Of a stretch of DNA of 64,000 bases, positions 1 through 13,818 are shown piece by piece. Each line of letters starts with the position of its first letter. Within the stretch, counting starts at the first letter, position 1. This DNA is from Puffinus mauretanicus (Eukaryota; Chordata; Aves; Procellariiformes; Procellariidae), in NCBI GenBank assembly GCA_023333565.1, contig JAJKFH010003627.1:7297501-7361500 (forward strand), written 5' to 3'. The notes below the pieces were generated by a model. That model was given only the letters and a program-made list of their open reading frames with translations, was not told the DNA's origin and searched no databases. The position numbers were made by a program, and so were the translations under genes.

Positions 1-344
1 CCTGAGGGAGCTGGAGGTGAAAGGCAGAGGAGCAGCCCTCATCCTCAGGAAGGTCCAGCTCAGTGCTGGCATGGCTGGGGAGCAGGAATGTCACCTCAGA
101 ACCCCAGGCTCACACATGAAAGCACACAAGGTCACATTAAGTCCACCCACACTGGTCCTGATCCACATGCGTCTAGTCTGTTCCTAGAAACCTCCAGTAA
201 TGGATAAACTCCCTTTTCCTCACCAAGGTGACTCTGCACTTACCTCTCTCTGCTTCTGGGAGGGCTTTTCTTGGTGCTCAGCCTCAATCTCTCTACCTCC
301 TTTTTCCTTCTGTCCTCTCGGGCACTGAGAACGATGTGTTCCTG

Positions 345-665
345 GGATACTTCAAGTTGGAAAGGAGCTCGGGAGGTCTCTAAGTCCAACCTCCAAAGCA
401 GGGTCAGCTCTGAGTCAGACCACGTTGTTCAGGGCTTTGTCCACTCAGTCTTTAAATCCTCCAAGGAGAGACTGCAGAGCCCTTCTGGGCACCGGTCCCA
501 CTGCTTGACTGTTGTCACAGGAAAAACTTCTGCCATATGGGGAGGATATATGTAACCAGTCTGAACCTCTCTTGTTCCCGATGATGTCCATTGCTGCTCA
601 TTCTCCCACCATGCTCCACTGTGAAGAGCCTGACTTGGTCTTCTCCGTAACTTCCTCGCAAAAGC
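345..665 (-). repeat. CR1 LINE 3'-end remnant
   Basis: The stretch reads like the reverse complement of a CR1 3' end. It has a 'ttggaaaggag...ggtctctaagtccaacc' block, then 'caaagcagggtcagctctgagtcagacca', 'ttcagggctttgtccactcagtc', 'cctccaaggagagactgcag' and 'actgtgaagagcctg'-type blocks in the order known from avian CR1 copies. Many substitutions mark it as old and inactive. The left end is clear; the right end fades after about 665. Confidence 0.85.
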
Positions 666-1352
666 CTCCAGAGCACGTTCATAGCTGTCCGCACTGCCCG
701 CGCAGCCCTCCCTTCCTCTCTGGCAGGCGATGGGCCCATCTGCCCGACTCCCTCAAGACCAGCTGTTTTTTTCCATGCCTTCTTCAGATGCTGTTTCTCA
801 GCCCATTTCTGCTCAGGAGGAAGAAAAGATCACAGAGAAGTTGGTGGCATCACTTTTATGATGTTCCCCTCCCCAGCTGACTCAGCTGAGCAGGAAAAAC
901 TCTCTGGGAGACAGCCTGGCAATTATCTCCAATGGGCCTCTGCACATCTGATTGACTTCCCTTTGCTTTCATGCCTGACACTTCAAACATCAGGGACGGC
1001 CAGGCAGGGGGAGGATTTGGCTAATGGAATGAAACAAGGACTCCAAAAAATATAGCTGCCTCATCTGGAAATAGAGCGTGTCCCCAGCTTCCCCACTGCG
1101 CTCAGCTTCCAGGTTACCGCCTGCATGCCCAGGCTTAACGGCACAGATAGTAATAATTTGTAAATAATTAATTGTGAGAGTGGCAGAGGCAGCACCAACG
1201 TCTCTTGCTGAAAACCAGCATGGGATGTGACCTCAGAAGGTGAAACCCACTCTTGGAGGCTCCTGTTAGGTGTGGAGAGGGATCTGACACATCCTAGGAA
1301 GACAGAGCTCATACCTCTGCCATTGTCCCCAGGAAGATCCTTCGACTGGTTT

Positions 1353-1365
1353 GTGCCTCAGTTTC
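1353..1365 (-). repeat. SINE-core-like motif (GAAACTGAGGCAC)
   Basis: On the minus strand this reads GAAACTGAGGCAC, preceded by a short CAGGTGGA stretch. It resembles the conserved core of MIR-type SINEs (known family motif). Only the core is convincing; flanks have decayed. Confidence 0.35.
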
Positions 1366-3289
1366 TCCACCTGTCCCTCTTATCCAACCCATGTTTCAAC
1401 TGGGAATGGCTCCCACTACGTAGAAGGACAGTATCCAGCACAACAGTCCCTTGATCTCACCCAGCTACACAAATAAAACAGGCCTGGTTCTGGTCACTGG
1501 CAGGTGGCTGTGGTACAGCCCACATCTGAGGGTCAAGCCAAAAGCTCTTCTCCTCAGAGCCAGGTGGCTTCATCCATATTCCCATATTCCCCATGGCTAT
1601 GCCCAGTCACTGGTGTTAACTGGCCAGAAGGGTGTTAACTGGCATGGACCAAAGCAGTGCTAAGGAGCATGCTAATGATGAGAGAGGATGGACAAATGTG
1701 GGACACTGCCCTGGCTTTCTTAGTCACTAGTGTAGACATGGCCACCTTGGCCCCTCTGGGGCAACCTCTACCCTATGGGGGTAAGAGCAGACCCACACGA
1801 CCCGTTCCTTTCTGTCCACGCTGCTGTGGCTTTACTTTAACTGTAGCTCAGGTTGCAGGTGTCCAACTTGGGCTTAGGAAGAGCTGAGTTGAAGGCACCT
1901 CCCAGGGAATTGGTTTCAGCATCCCTATGTTCAACCTCCCCCACACCACCTGCAGAGCTTGTTGGGCATCTCTGTGGGATGGTGGCCGCTATCCAAGGGA
2001 ATTCCTGCTCTCGCAGGGTGCAGGTTTCTGCCTACAAGATGACAGCTGCTGCTAGGGCAGAGCCATGCACACCCACACGCTGGCTGAATAATGAAAACAA
2101 AAATGCCTCACTCCCGCTGGATGCTGTTGTGTTGCCTGGCTTGTGGTTGCTGCCATGTGACTCGCTTCCAGGGGAGGCCACCCAGCACTTCTGTTGTGAA
2201 AAGGAGAAATGATTGCAGAGCCGGAGCTGCTGTGCAGTTGGGAAAGCAGATCAATACACATTCAGCAGATCAAACGCTGTCTTGGGCAAGGGAATTCTAG
2301 CTGGAAAAACTCTCCTGCTTCTGCTGGGTCATTAGTAGAGCCCCCTATTCTAAATCAGGGCCTCTATCTAACAACAGTGCTCTACTTGATTAATGCTGAT
2401 TAGCCCTGCTTTGCTTGGTACATTGATTAAAAAGCAAGGTTCATTTCCCAGGTTTCCTTCCCAATCATATTCCCTAATTTCTTTTGGCACCTCCTCAGCC
2501 TCTTAATTCTTCAGTCCTCCAAGAAGCTCATCAGACAAGGACAATGCTGAGGCACTAACAAACAAAGGTCAGATGTGAATTATATCCAAAGGGATGCTCT
2601 CTCCTGTGCTATATTACTCTATATGGTAGACTGGCTAGTGGTGTCTTCACCTTAAAATGTTGCTCGTGGACAACTTCAATATAAAAACCCATCGTCACTC
2701 AAGATTTCCCTACATACCAGCAGGGTATGGGCCTTCTCAGATACAACTGCTTGATTTCCACCAACTGTAGAAGCAAAGGGACCCATATTGCCTCTTCTCC
2801 AAATTATTCGCTAAATTGCCGTAGGAATGGCTTTATGGGTTTACGCCAATGGCCCACCCAGCTTGTTCGGTGGCTGTAGCAGATGCATAAAAATCAGCGG
2901 AAACAGGGCACATACAAAGTGGCCTTGACCCAGTCTTCCCAGCATTGGTGATCTGTGGTTCAAGGGTCTTCATCAGCTAGAAGCCATACTCAGCTCACGG
3001 GATTTAACATCCACCAACACTTTGTCGAATCCCTCCCTGAACTCATGCCAACCTCCACAACACCCTCTGGCAACAGGATGGGCAGTGCAATTGCACTTCA
3101 TGTGAAAAAGTACTTGCTTGTGTCTGTACCAAACCTACTGCTTGCTTGCTTTCAGAAACACCTAGTTATGAGGAAGAGGCAGCAATCCTTCCCCTCCAGC
3201 TCTGTACTGTCCATGATGATAGGTCTCTGTGGTTGCCCCTTTAGGCACCTCTTGTTCTAACCAGGGAGTCCTACCTTCATACAGAAACA

Positions 3290-3620
3290 ATTTTGCAGCT
3301 TATTGGAAGCTGTTTCAATAAAACAACCAGGGTTCAAGAAAACAAAGATCCCGTTACTGCTTCTGCTTCACAATAAGAAAGTGGAAATTCAGAGTATCTA
3401 TCTTTAAAACACAACCAAGTAAATAACAATTTGGCACCGAGAGCAATGAGTTCATCTGACATCTGAATATACACTGCTATTAAATAAGATGAAGACTTGC
3501 CTCCTTCAGCTCTTATGTAAATAGAACTCATCTGCGATGCAGATTTTATTAATTAACTGGCAAATCGAGAAAACCCCAATAGGCTGTAATTGAACTTCAC
3601 GTTGATGATAGATGAGGAGA
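3290..3620. promoter_or_regulatory. AT-rich island, possible conserved non-coding element
   Basis: An AT-rich stretch with no coding potential, including a TTTTATTAATTAAC block near 3544 and several TAAAT/AATAA runs. Such islands inside more GC-rich DNA are often conserved non-coding elements. Only composition and motif content support this here. Confidence 0.2.
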
Positions 3621-4903
3621 CACTTACAGGCCATCCGCTGTGTCTGCACAGTCACTCCTGGAGCTGCTGCCATACCCACCCTTCCTCTCCGCAGAAAGGC
3701 TGCCCCTCCTGAGCAAAATCAAGAAGATCTGAGGGGCAGACGCCCAGAGCTGACAGGATACCTGGCACATTTGCCTCCTGAAGCACTCTCTGGCTGGTCA
3801 TGCTGCTCTGCAGGGCATCGCCTGTCTGCAGCTCCCAGACTCTCGCAGGAGGCAGGCATTAGCTGCTGAACCTTTAACAAAAGTGAGGATGCTCATAGTT
3901 TTGAGGCGACTTTCTACCTAATCACCTCTAACATGGAGAGGGGACACTCGTTAGCACCCTGGAGAGCTGGGTGGCTCAGATGTGCCTGGGGGTCTCCGGT
4001 AACCTCAGAAATGTGAGATTTCCAGATACCTGGGGATGGTATACGCTGGTGATGATATACCCTACAGAAACACACCCAAATCCAAGACCTAAGGCAAAGC
4101 ACAGACCGGTCAGATTTATCTGGGCCCAGTGGTGACTCCCTGCTGGGCAACATGGACAGTGACAGGGCAGCCCGTGTGGGAGAAGGCAGCCCTAAAGCCC
4201 CGCAGCAGCGCCGTGCTGCCCTTCTCCAGCAAGGCGGCACGCGGCAGAGCCCAGCGGGAAGGAGATTAAGGCGTTATTGATGTAGGGGGAGAAGGTATGA
4301 ATGAAACAACCCCCTGCATGGGTGCTTTGCAGTTCTTGGTGGGGAACTAATTTTGCTTTTATTTTGCTAGAGAAACAGCGAGGTGGCAGCGAGGAGCCCA
4401 CCCTCGGAGCTGCTGAAGCCTGGGTTCATCTCAGCATGGGAAGGGGAAGTGGCATTTGAAACACTGAGATGTGAGAAGAGTTTCATTATTGCTCTGGATG
4501 GCCCCTTCATTAGAGGAAAACACGGTATTTAATGAAGGGGAAAGAAAACAGGAGCTCCCTGCTGTGTCCAGAAAGGCATCTCTTTTCAGCTTTGCTTCAT
4601 TCCCCTTATTTATGGGAGGGAGGGAGGCTGGACCTATCCATCCCTGTAGCACCGTGTCCCTGGGTCTCACGAGGGGTGCTCCAAGGCCACCCCAAACCAA
4701 GATCTCCCTGCAGGCAGCAACCCACAAGCGCAATCCCCGCTGGACTCCCCAGCTTTGGGGTACCTCCCTGTGCCCACACTCAGGTGGTCGGAGGCTGGCC
4801 TTGTGTGTGGGCACAGGGTACCGAGGTCTACCCCCTCTCCAAGCACACGCACCCCAGGTGCTACGCACCTAGCAATTCAGTGCCATTCCTTTGTTATCAA
4901 GGA

Positions 4904-4916
4904 GAAACTGAGGCAC
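4904..4916 (+). repeat. SINE-core-like motif (GAAACTGAGGCAC)
   Basis: Exact GAAACTGAGGCAC, preceded by 'ttatcaagga' and followed by 'ggga', which matches the order seen in MIR-type SINE cores. The rest of the element is not recognisable. Confidence 0.4.
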
Positions 4917-5489
4917 GGGAGATGCGTTATCCACATTTGGCATTAAGTCTGAAGACCGTGTTTGATTAAAAGGCACAGGGAACGCTCTCCCCATGGCTAC
5001 ATTGCAAAGTGCCCTCAGATTACCAGAGAAGGACTTGGTTTCTCATGACTGGCTTAACAAGCTCAACATGGGATTGGGTCAAGCTAATTCTTCCCAGCTG
5101 GCACCAATTATTTGGCAAGGTAGATTTGCTCTCTCAATTATACCCCACAAAGTTTTTAGCATGGAAAGGCAGAATCTCTTTTCTTTCCCTTCCTCCTCTC
5201 CTAGTAATTGGGGTTTTTTTTAGCAACGTGTCAACAGACTTCAGGAGTAGAACCGGCTCGCATTCCCTTTACTGGGACGACTCTAGCTCTGCTAGGAATG
5301 GAGATGAAAGGAAACTTGCTTTCATCCCAGCATATGCAGGCAAGAAGTGGAGCATGAACAGAAGGAAGACGAGCAGAGGAGCAAGCACTATGATTTTATT
5401 CTGGGTCCCTGCACCTAAAGCTGTCCTTAATCACCGCTCATGACTCATAGCCATTTCTTTCACTGGGAGCTCCAGACAGGGTAATTTAG

Positions 5490-5560
5490 TTTCAGAGACT
5501 CACAAACATTGGCTGGAAGGGACCTCTGGGTGTCTCCAGTCCAACCACTCATAATTTGCT
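5490..5560 (-). repeat. CR1 LINE 3'-terminal fragment
   Basis: The segment contains 'ggctggaagggacctctgg' followed by 'agtccaaccac', the signature block next to the 3' terminus of CR1 read on the opposite strand. Only this short tail is clear, so it looks like a 5'-truncated old insertion. Confidence 0.7.
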
Positions 5561-6179
5561 CCCGGAATTTGCTCGGGATCTCTTGTGACCTGTTCTGTTC
5601 CCAAAGTAAGGGGCTTTGAAAGTGTCCTGAAGTGAGAGAGCATCCTGCAGTGGAGAACATTTTGGAGGAGGAAGAGTAGCTTCAACTTTCTCTTTGCTGC
5701 TCTGAAAAACTCCCCAGCGCACCTTCACTAAGCCAGCTGCACCAGGAGATGAACTCTGGGACCTGCGTGGGCCAGGATTCGTGGGGAACGGCAGGAGGAC
5801 GGGATCCATAGGATCTCAAGAGACTGAATAAAACAAAAAGACAGGGGACAGTGCTTGCAGAAAGCAGTGAGGTTCAAGATAAGGTCAAGAGCTGGAGAGG
5901 GGCTGTCTGTGTGAAGGGTGGACAACCACAGACTCAGACCATCAAACCCAGCCGTCATCTGACTTTAATCGTTTTTTCCTGCTTGATTCTCAGCTGCAGC
6001 CAGAAGCTGGACTGAGGTTTGCCAGGAGCCAAGATCTGAATCTGCTGTGAGACCCTTTGCCTGTTCTGGCTGCTTCACCCCAAGAGCCAAGTGCCTTCGT
6101 CCTGGGCCTTCACACATTATTTACAAGACTGCAGAGACCTCAGCCCCTTATCAACCTCATCGCTAGGACCTTCCAGTGA

Positions 6180-6300
6180 CTTCCAAGCAAAGGAGCGAGT
6201 TTCCTGTAAATTACATTTCCGGCAAGCATCTCTGCTAATTAAAGATTATGAAATGAAGTTACCGTTGCTTCAATTACAATCCATTCACAGCTGATACCTT
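6180..6300. promoter_or_regulatory. AT-rich island with TAATTA motif
   Basis: A short AT-rich block with GCTAATTAAAG near 6234 and CAATTACAATCC near 6272, both homeodomain-type cores. There is no coding potential. A regulatory role is a guess from motif density. Confidence 0.2.
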
Positions 6301-6747
6301 CCTCTTTTCCAACGTTATTTATTTATTGAGGGTGAGGAAGGAAGGAACCACACTCGGAGTCTCCAGAAGTTCTCTGGATGTGGAACAGACTCAGTTCTGC
6401 CTCGTTACAAGGAATAGATCCCTGGAGAATGCAGGCTGATTGCAATCTAATTTATGGCATTCATCAACATATGAATTAACGCTGGGGTCTCAGATATGAG
6501 AGATCTCTATTTCTCCCTCCCTCCTCGCACAGGCTCGGCAGCTCGGCTCCGCTGCCACGCTTCCTTCCTTCCCAGTACTGCTTCTTTCCTTCATTAAAGA
6601 AACAGCCTTGTTTTCGGTTAAGAAAGCTTGTTTACGCTGAATGAACTGGGCATCTCACCTGGCTTTCTGTGAATTAAAATTAACTGAAACCAAGAAGGAT
6701 CTAATCCCTGTTTTGAATAAGTTTGGGATCTGGTGCTCGGCTGCTGT

Positions 6748-6760
6748 GTGCCTCAGCTTC
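6748..6760 (-). repeat. SINE-core-like motif (GAAGCTGAGGCAC)
   Basis: The minus strand reads GTGTCACAGACGGGGAAGCTG then AGGCACACAGCAG. This keeps the 'cagatggggaaactgaggcac' order of MIR-type cores with a few changes, making it one of the better-preserved copies in the window. Confidence 0.4.
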
Positions 6761-9700
6761 CCCGTCTGTGACACAGGGATGCTGTTCCCAGCTTCCCTCT
6801 GAAAGCCGCGGGGAGAATAAAAATACACTTGTGCTTTGGAGCCCGGCAGGGAAGTTTGTAGAAGGCTTTTATGTGTTTTAGTATTGCTCCTCTGTATTGT
6901 TCTTGGCTTTGACCTTTGGACTGAGCTGGACAAAAGAATAATCAAAGCAAGCCACTTATATTTCAGGTGCATGTTGGACACTTGTTAAAGAAAGCCTGAA
7001 ACTGCAAAGTCTTCTGGTAGCTGCCATTAACCCATACGGTGGCTGGAAGCCCCGGAGCTGTTGACAAGGTTATAAATCATCAGCAGTGGAGGATGAAGGG
7101 CCGCTTGTCTGCTCTCTGCCTAGAGGCTGGCACGGGCAAAACACGACAGCCAAACAAATCTAAGGCCAGAAAGCCGGTGCGCAGCATGCCTCGGGCAGGG
7201 AAGGGAGGGCTGGGAGTGGGATGAGATGCGCAGAAGAGCAGAGTGCATTCGGCTACTTAAAGGGGAGACTTTTGCTTCGTTGACATGAGGAGGCAATAGT
7301 TGCATACAGTAACAGTGAAGACAGGTATAGTCTAGGATGGGAACTATAGGCCTATGATGTCTGACTGCTAGGGTCAGGCTTCCTTTCCTTGGAGCACAGC
7401 TCCACAGCCAGAATTGGTTTTGAGACCGAAATCTCAGTGTCTGTGCTCTCTCACCAGTCAGATCCCAGGGTCACCTTCAGCAGGGACCCATTCTGGAGAA
7501 AAGGTCTGTGTGCAATTTCATGGAAGCTCAGCAGAACCATCAGCGGAGGGGCTGCTGCTCCGTCTCTCACCTGTTCTTCCTGAACTGTCTGAATGTGCAT
7601 GGACTTAGTGGATGCAGCTTAGTTTTTTCTCTTCTCTCTTATAAAAGAAATAAAGCAGGTAAGGTCATTTTTACACTAATCTATAGATCCCTCTGTCCAT
7701 CAAAAACATCAGAGTGCTCCAGGGAAGGAGGGAGTAGGCAGGTCTCTGTGCTTGACGGGACAGAGCAAGATGTGGACGCCGACTGCAGTGAAGAAGACTC
7801 AAGTTGGATTCACTGGGAAAAGCTATAACCCGACACTGAAGGACAAGAACTGACTGCACAGCTCCTCACTGATGAGGGACCTCCCTCATCTGAGGAACAG
7901 CAGGTTCAGCCAGGAGAACATGCCATGAAATCAACGTTTTGAAAGCCAAGAGCTTTGATGAGCTCTGGACTATTTGATGTAACATTAGTGGACATTTAAT
8001 ACTTCATAGTAGGAACGCGCAGGAGTCAAAGGACTATGTCTCTGTGTGGTTAACAGCCTACGCAATGAAATCATGCCCTGCTCATTACGAATTTCATCTT
8101 TAGTCTTAATTCAGCCTTCTCCTGGGCGTTCAGCTCTTAGAATGGAACATTTCCCTGGCTGAATTATTCTTTGGTAGCATCAAGCAGGCAGATTGGAAAA
8201 TACAATGTACAGCACTATCATTACAAGATAAAAAGATGGGAGGGGTGCAATCACACCTCTGGTTGCAGGTGGGTTAAAAGTGGTTTCCATACTTGTTAAT
8301 ACATATTTTTGACTTTTGCTGGTTCTGCTCCTGAGTTTATCCTATCCCAAAGTAATCAAGCGTTTTGCTGCCACTGTCAATCACAACTCTCTGCTGCTGA
8401 CAAGAGAAGCGTTGCTGCTAGAGGTGGAGCACCACAGGGTGCTCGAGGCAATGTCCCTGCTGAGACGCAGCAGAGCTCAGTCCAGGCTGGAGCTTCTTCA
8501 TGCTCCTGTCGCTCAGTCCGGGGCTGCTGCAGTTCATGAGGAGTTAGCTGATCTTACCTGACCTGAAACATCCAATTTCAGTCCAGAAGGGTTGTGCCCG
8601 CATCTTTCCTCCATTCCAGCACCCACGTACCCATAGCAGCTGGATGTTCTCCTCCGTGATCCACCATTTGCTTTGGAGCACAAGAACGGGAGCTCCTTTA
8701 ATATAAGCATGCCTGGCATGGCAGAGCCAGCCAGGACATGGCCCCAGGGGTTGGTTTCCCACCTGTGAGTACGGGAACAGCCTGCAGACACAGATACAAC
8801 CCAAGCAGGCAACAACGCATGGATCAGGCATGCAATGCACTGATGCTGGGCTGAATGGGTGCCTGGGAAATAGCAGGTAAGGGTTATGAAAGCTGGTGGG
8901 GAAAGGGCACAGCTGGAGCACAATCTGCAATGCAGAAGAGAGCACTGCATCACCTCTCGGGTGCAGTGGCGGATTAATCAGGAGTCACAGAGTGTATTTG
9001 TAACCTGCCTGGAAACCCAGCTGCATTTCACACGCTCAACCCTACTCAGCTCTTCCTCCACACCTGAAATACCAGCATGATTGTACAGTTCCCATGTTAG
9101 AAGCAGGTCCTGCTCTGGGAGGAGAAAACACCAGAGTAAAGACTTTGCAAGGGCCAGACAGCAGAGCTGCACACCCCGATGTGTGTCTGTAGGGGAAAGA
9201 GAACTAGCGTTTGGGGAGGTCTCTATTTCTGTACCTCTAGCTGCGATGGGGAAGTATTTCAGGGAAGCAGGTAAGTTTTCCTATTTGCCTTGCTGAATTC
9301 CTGCATCTCTACCTTACCTGCTACCGTTGTTGACATTTAAAGTTTCCTCCTGGAGTCCACGTCTTAGCAGGTGGACGGACACCTCAGTCCTGCCCTTTCA
9401 AACTCTCTGAAGACTCAAACAGGGTTTGCATCCATGCAGTTTCTGCTGCATTTTGCTTGAAAGAAGCAGCTGGTGACTTTTTTATTTTAGCTCTACATAT
9501 CCGGCTTAGATGGTGGAGAAGACAGAAAATGTAGAGACTGCCAGCTTCTCCCTCCAGATCCCTTTGAGAGGCTTTGGGAGGTGTTGGATGCCAACAGCCT
9601 GGCTCGCCTTCTCACTGGATTTAAGGATAGTGAAGCTGTGAGTGGAGAGGGACATGGAAAAAACAGCACTTTTCCACCTGTTGGGATGAAGACTTCCTGT

Positions 9701-11399
9701 TCTGTTTGGCCCATCTGTATCAGATTTACCCATAGATAAGCCCTGCAAATAATTTTCAGCTATTTTTACCTGTTCTGTGGCCAAGCAGTGCTTTCTAGGG
9801 ATGGAAAGAGAATTCACATAATTCACTCTTCCCACCTCACTTCCATTGCAATTAGTCCCATTGGCCTGGGCTTGTTTACTTGGGAAATTCTCCCCTTTCA
9901 CAAAGCAAGCTTTTCATGCTGGATATTTTTGTGAATGCCTTCAGCCTCTCAAATCCATTGACATTTTTTAAAGTAGGGTAGTGAAGTAGAATAAGCCAAG
10001 CTGTCCGTGAGATGGTGCCACACGCAGAGTTAAAACCCCACTTTGTTTACCAGAGACAGCAGATAGGGAAGAGTCTTCCTAGGCAGTGCACTTAATACGG
10101 CATGTTCTTGATGTCATTTATTATTATAATCTGGACTTCTTCAGCTTTGGGAGCATGAATAATACAGCATTAAAAAAAAAAAACCATTTTTTAAAGGTGT
10201 TTTTATATATAGATAGATAAATATGGCTCATTCTGATTCATCTGCTAAAAACTGCTGGTTTTCTGTGTGTGTTTGTTTGTTTCAAGCAAAAATCGCTGGG
10301 CAAGAGGAATGCCAGGAATGGAAATCCAGGATAAGCCTATATTTCACAACTTCTTGTCATGCAGGAAGGCTGCTGACAAAACTTTGGAACAGGTCTGGAA
10401 TTTGCTTGGAAATGAAGTTGCTGCTCCAGGGTGTAGCGCAGCAGCCGTGCACAGCCACGGCAGGGAGGCAGGGAGGAGCATCCGACCCATCCAGGGATGG
10501 ATGAAGGTCAGCATGCCTCATCTGTGCGAAGGCTGCAGAGACTGGGACACGAGCTGCTCAGCCCCCACAAGCTAGCATCTGGATATGAATGTGGATGTCA
10601 CCCTGCATAGCTAAAATTTGAATGGTTTGAAGAAGTCCTGTCAAGACCGTTTTTACCTTGTGCCAAGTGAGGGCATAAATCTTTGTGCTTCTTATTCTGC
10701 TGAAGAGGCGCGGTGGCATCTTTGGTGGGGAGCGGGGTATGGTGTCCGCAGCCAGCGCAGAAGAGAGACAGAGAAAAACCTTAAGACTGAAAAACGACCC
10801 TTGGGCAGATGAATGTCTCGCTCAAAAGTACAGATAGGCATATTGCTGCTGGAGCGGCACCTCCTGATTATATTCTCGGCCAACTTCTGGATAGCTCTCG
10901 GCCAGGGCGAGAAACAAAGCCTTCCTATGCCATGACACACTTCACAGCGATGAACAGCTACACTGCTCTCCACCCCTGCAGCTCAGTTTGCACCTGACAG
11001 TTGTTGCCACATCCATCCACAGCCTCCATATCCCTTACATGCCGCAAAGGAGGCCAGCAGCGGAGCTGGGAGCAGGAGCAGATCTCCAGCCACGGGCTGT
11101 AGGACAACCTCAGGCTTCACCTTCCGTAGAAACCTTGATATCTGGTCCCAGTCCTGTGACAAGAAACCAGACCGTCGGCTCAGGGTGTCACTCGCAATGT
11201 GTCAGAGTGGATTGTTTCAGCTCTGCATGGACATCAGCATTATCAAAGGCATGTCCCAGTAGTCAGTTTGATCCTGCCTGTATGGAAATAAAACACCGGT
11301 GCTCTGACTGGACTTAAATAGAGAGTAAGCCGTAAAATAAAAATGCTAAGGAAATAGCTGAAACAAACACTCAACATCCATCATGAGGGACAAGATCTT

Positions 11400-11960
11400 T
11401 CTTGACCCACTAAAACATTATTTGTTCTTGTTCCCAGGGGCCAAAACACCGCCCTTCTGCATGAGATATGTGTGTCATTGGATATGTGCATATCCCTAAA
11501 TTTAATTTGTCCAACTGCATTAGGACAAGCAGCTAATTCTGAAATTCATTTTGTTCCCATAATCAATCCCTCTGCCAAATGGTATTTGGGTGGAATTGTG
11601 GAGATTGTGGTTTTTATTTAAAGTGATTTATCGAAATGATTAGCAATGTTCCCTAAGTGGAATCCATAGCAATCCTTTTATTCTTCCCCCATCACAGCAA
11701 ATGCAAACTTTTTAATAACAGAGGGTTTGAAATACAAGGTTGTTAAAATCCACACTTTTATATTCCTCTGTGCTTTCTCCCTCTGTAATGGGATGGAAAC
11801 CGTAATCGTGGAAATAAAGCCTCCCTTTCAGACAAGAGATGCAGAGGGTGTATAATGAACAATTAAGCATCTATTTAGTCACTTTGAATTGATATGGGTG
11901 TTAATGAAAATGAAAGAGCCCAACTTTACTTCCACTGCAGGGAAATGCAAAAGGTGGAGG
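11400..11960. promoter_or_regulatory. AT-rich island, possible conserved non-coding element
   Basis: About 550 bp of AT-rich sequence with dense homeodomain-like and TAAT cores (for example GATTTATCGAAATGATTAGC near 11624, and AACAATTAAGC near 11859). An AATAAA at 11813-11818 has no upstream coding exon that I can support. Cross-species alignment would decide whether it is constrained. Confidence 0.25.
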
Positions 11961-13806
11961 GTTTGGTTTTTTGGTATTACCCTAAGCCCCTTTAGTGAAT
12001 TCAGTGCCTGCAGCAGACCTCAGAGCTCCCCCAAGTGCTTTTCCAGCCTCTTTCCAGCCTCTTTCCTCCTCGGTGGAGCTCTGGGAAACCCACGGGGGCT
12101 GCCCTCCATCCCGCTGGAGCGAGGTCCGGGCTGCTGTCACCAGCTGTCCCCAGGCAAGTGGAGGGCCGCCGGCTGATGGTTTGCTTCATCCTCCGTCGTG
12201 CTGATTCACAGCCACATGTTTCCCAAAGAGCCGGGTGTGAGGTGTGGGAGACGGGGCTGTGCCAGCTGTGCCAGCTGTGCCGCAAGCCCCTGCCAACAGG
12301 GGGGCATGACGGGGACCACCAGCATCCACGCTGCCGAGCTGCTGGGCAGTCTGGGCAGGCTCAGCAAGGGGGTCTCTGTGGGTCCCAGCTTTCAAGGGTG
12401 CCCAAAGGCAGTGAACCCCTGACAGCCCCAGCTCGGTGGGGTACATGGGCTCAGAAATGGCCGAGAACCGCGGCTCCTTTGGCCAGCACTTGTGAAGCAC
12501 TGGGGAGGCGAAGGGAGTCAGCCGGGTCTCAGTACGTTCTCCCTTTGTTTTCACATGAGTAAAAACCAGTCGGCTGATGGTACCCCAGGTGGGAAAGAGC
12601 TGTTGTCATTCTGGTTTTATAGGTGGGGAGGCAGTCTCCCACCTGCAACCCTGTTCAGACATTCATTCAGACAGTCCTCACTGCCTATGAATTCCTCTAT
12701 TTGGGCTGTTTTGACCCGTATCACACAGGGCAGAGACCCTGACCCAGCTCCCCAGGGACTCTAACCCAGGTCTGATTAAAATACTTGAAGGTGGTGAGGA
12801 CCTTAAGGCCTCCAGAGCCAGAGCATCCCCCTTTGCCCTTGGTTCGTCTGATTAATCCCCACCCCCTACCACACAAACACCTTTGCAAATATTTCACCCC
12901 AAATCCCTCAGCTCCATCCCCTCCTGGGAATATCGGGCCACAGCGTGGTGGGAGCCCACCTGGGACAGTTGCACCCAGAGCCCCGGGTAGCAGAGCCAGG
13001 CCCAGGGATGGTTCAGCCCGGACCAGACACTCTCCCTTTCCCCCCGGTTGATGCACTGGTACCATGGCAACTGCTAACACCAAACAGCTGCGGTGAAAAT
13101 ACAGCTTCAGAGCAGCTTCAGTCCCCAAGGAGCAGTGGGCATGTCCCGGGGGTTATCCTCCCCTCCTGGGTACCTCAGCCAAAGATGTGCCTCCAGAGTG
13201 GGGAAAGCCAGACTGCACTGTGGTACCCCTGCATGGAGCCCAAAACTCACCTTGCATCGAAGAGTTTCTTTAAAAAATATAATCTTGCCACATTTTCACT
13301 CTTGGAAAGATAAAATCTAGCGTGGCAGGACTCAGAGTCTGAGAAAGGAGCCGTTTGCCCTTAGCTCCTGACTCCTGCCCTGGTCCTCAAAGCACCCCTG
13401 CAGCTTCATGCTCCAGAGGCAGAGGAGCAGCTACGACCCCAAGCATCATGACGCTGAGGCAGGGGGACATCAGGACATGTCCCATTGCAGGACATGTCTC
13501 TGCGCGGCTGCTCATCACCTACCAGATGTGTTTCTGTAACCAGTCACAGCTCTGTTGCACTTGTGAAAAGAAATTTTAGAAGGCTGTAAAATGGTCCTGG
13601 GGGACAGACGTCACTGTGACCTTGTCCATGCACACTCCAAGGGGGGCAGAAAAGCTTTTTTCCTCCACATTTTCTTTGCTCCTGGGCTGTACAATCTGTC
13701 CATCACCTACCTGAGCCTTGGATTTTATTGTAAGGGAGAGATGTTGCCATTTTATTCCATACCCTTCCAACCCCCAGGCAGCTGGCAGGATTGCTGCTGG
13801 CTGGTA

Positions 13807-13818
13807 ACACACACACAC
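13807..13818. repeat. (AC)6 microsatellite
   Basis: Six AC units followed by an A-run; simple sequence with no further context. Confidence 0.8.

Noticed and set aside
8316..8561. 81-codon leucine-rich open frame
   Set aside because: It looks protein-like at first, but it has no ATG at its start, no matching exons and no family I recognise.
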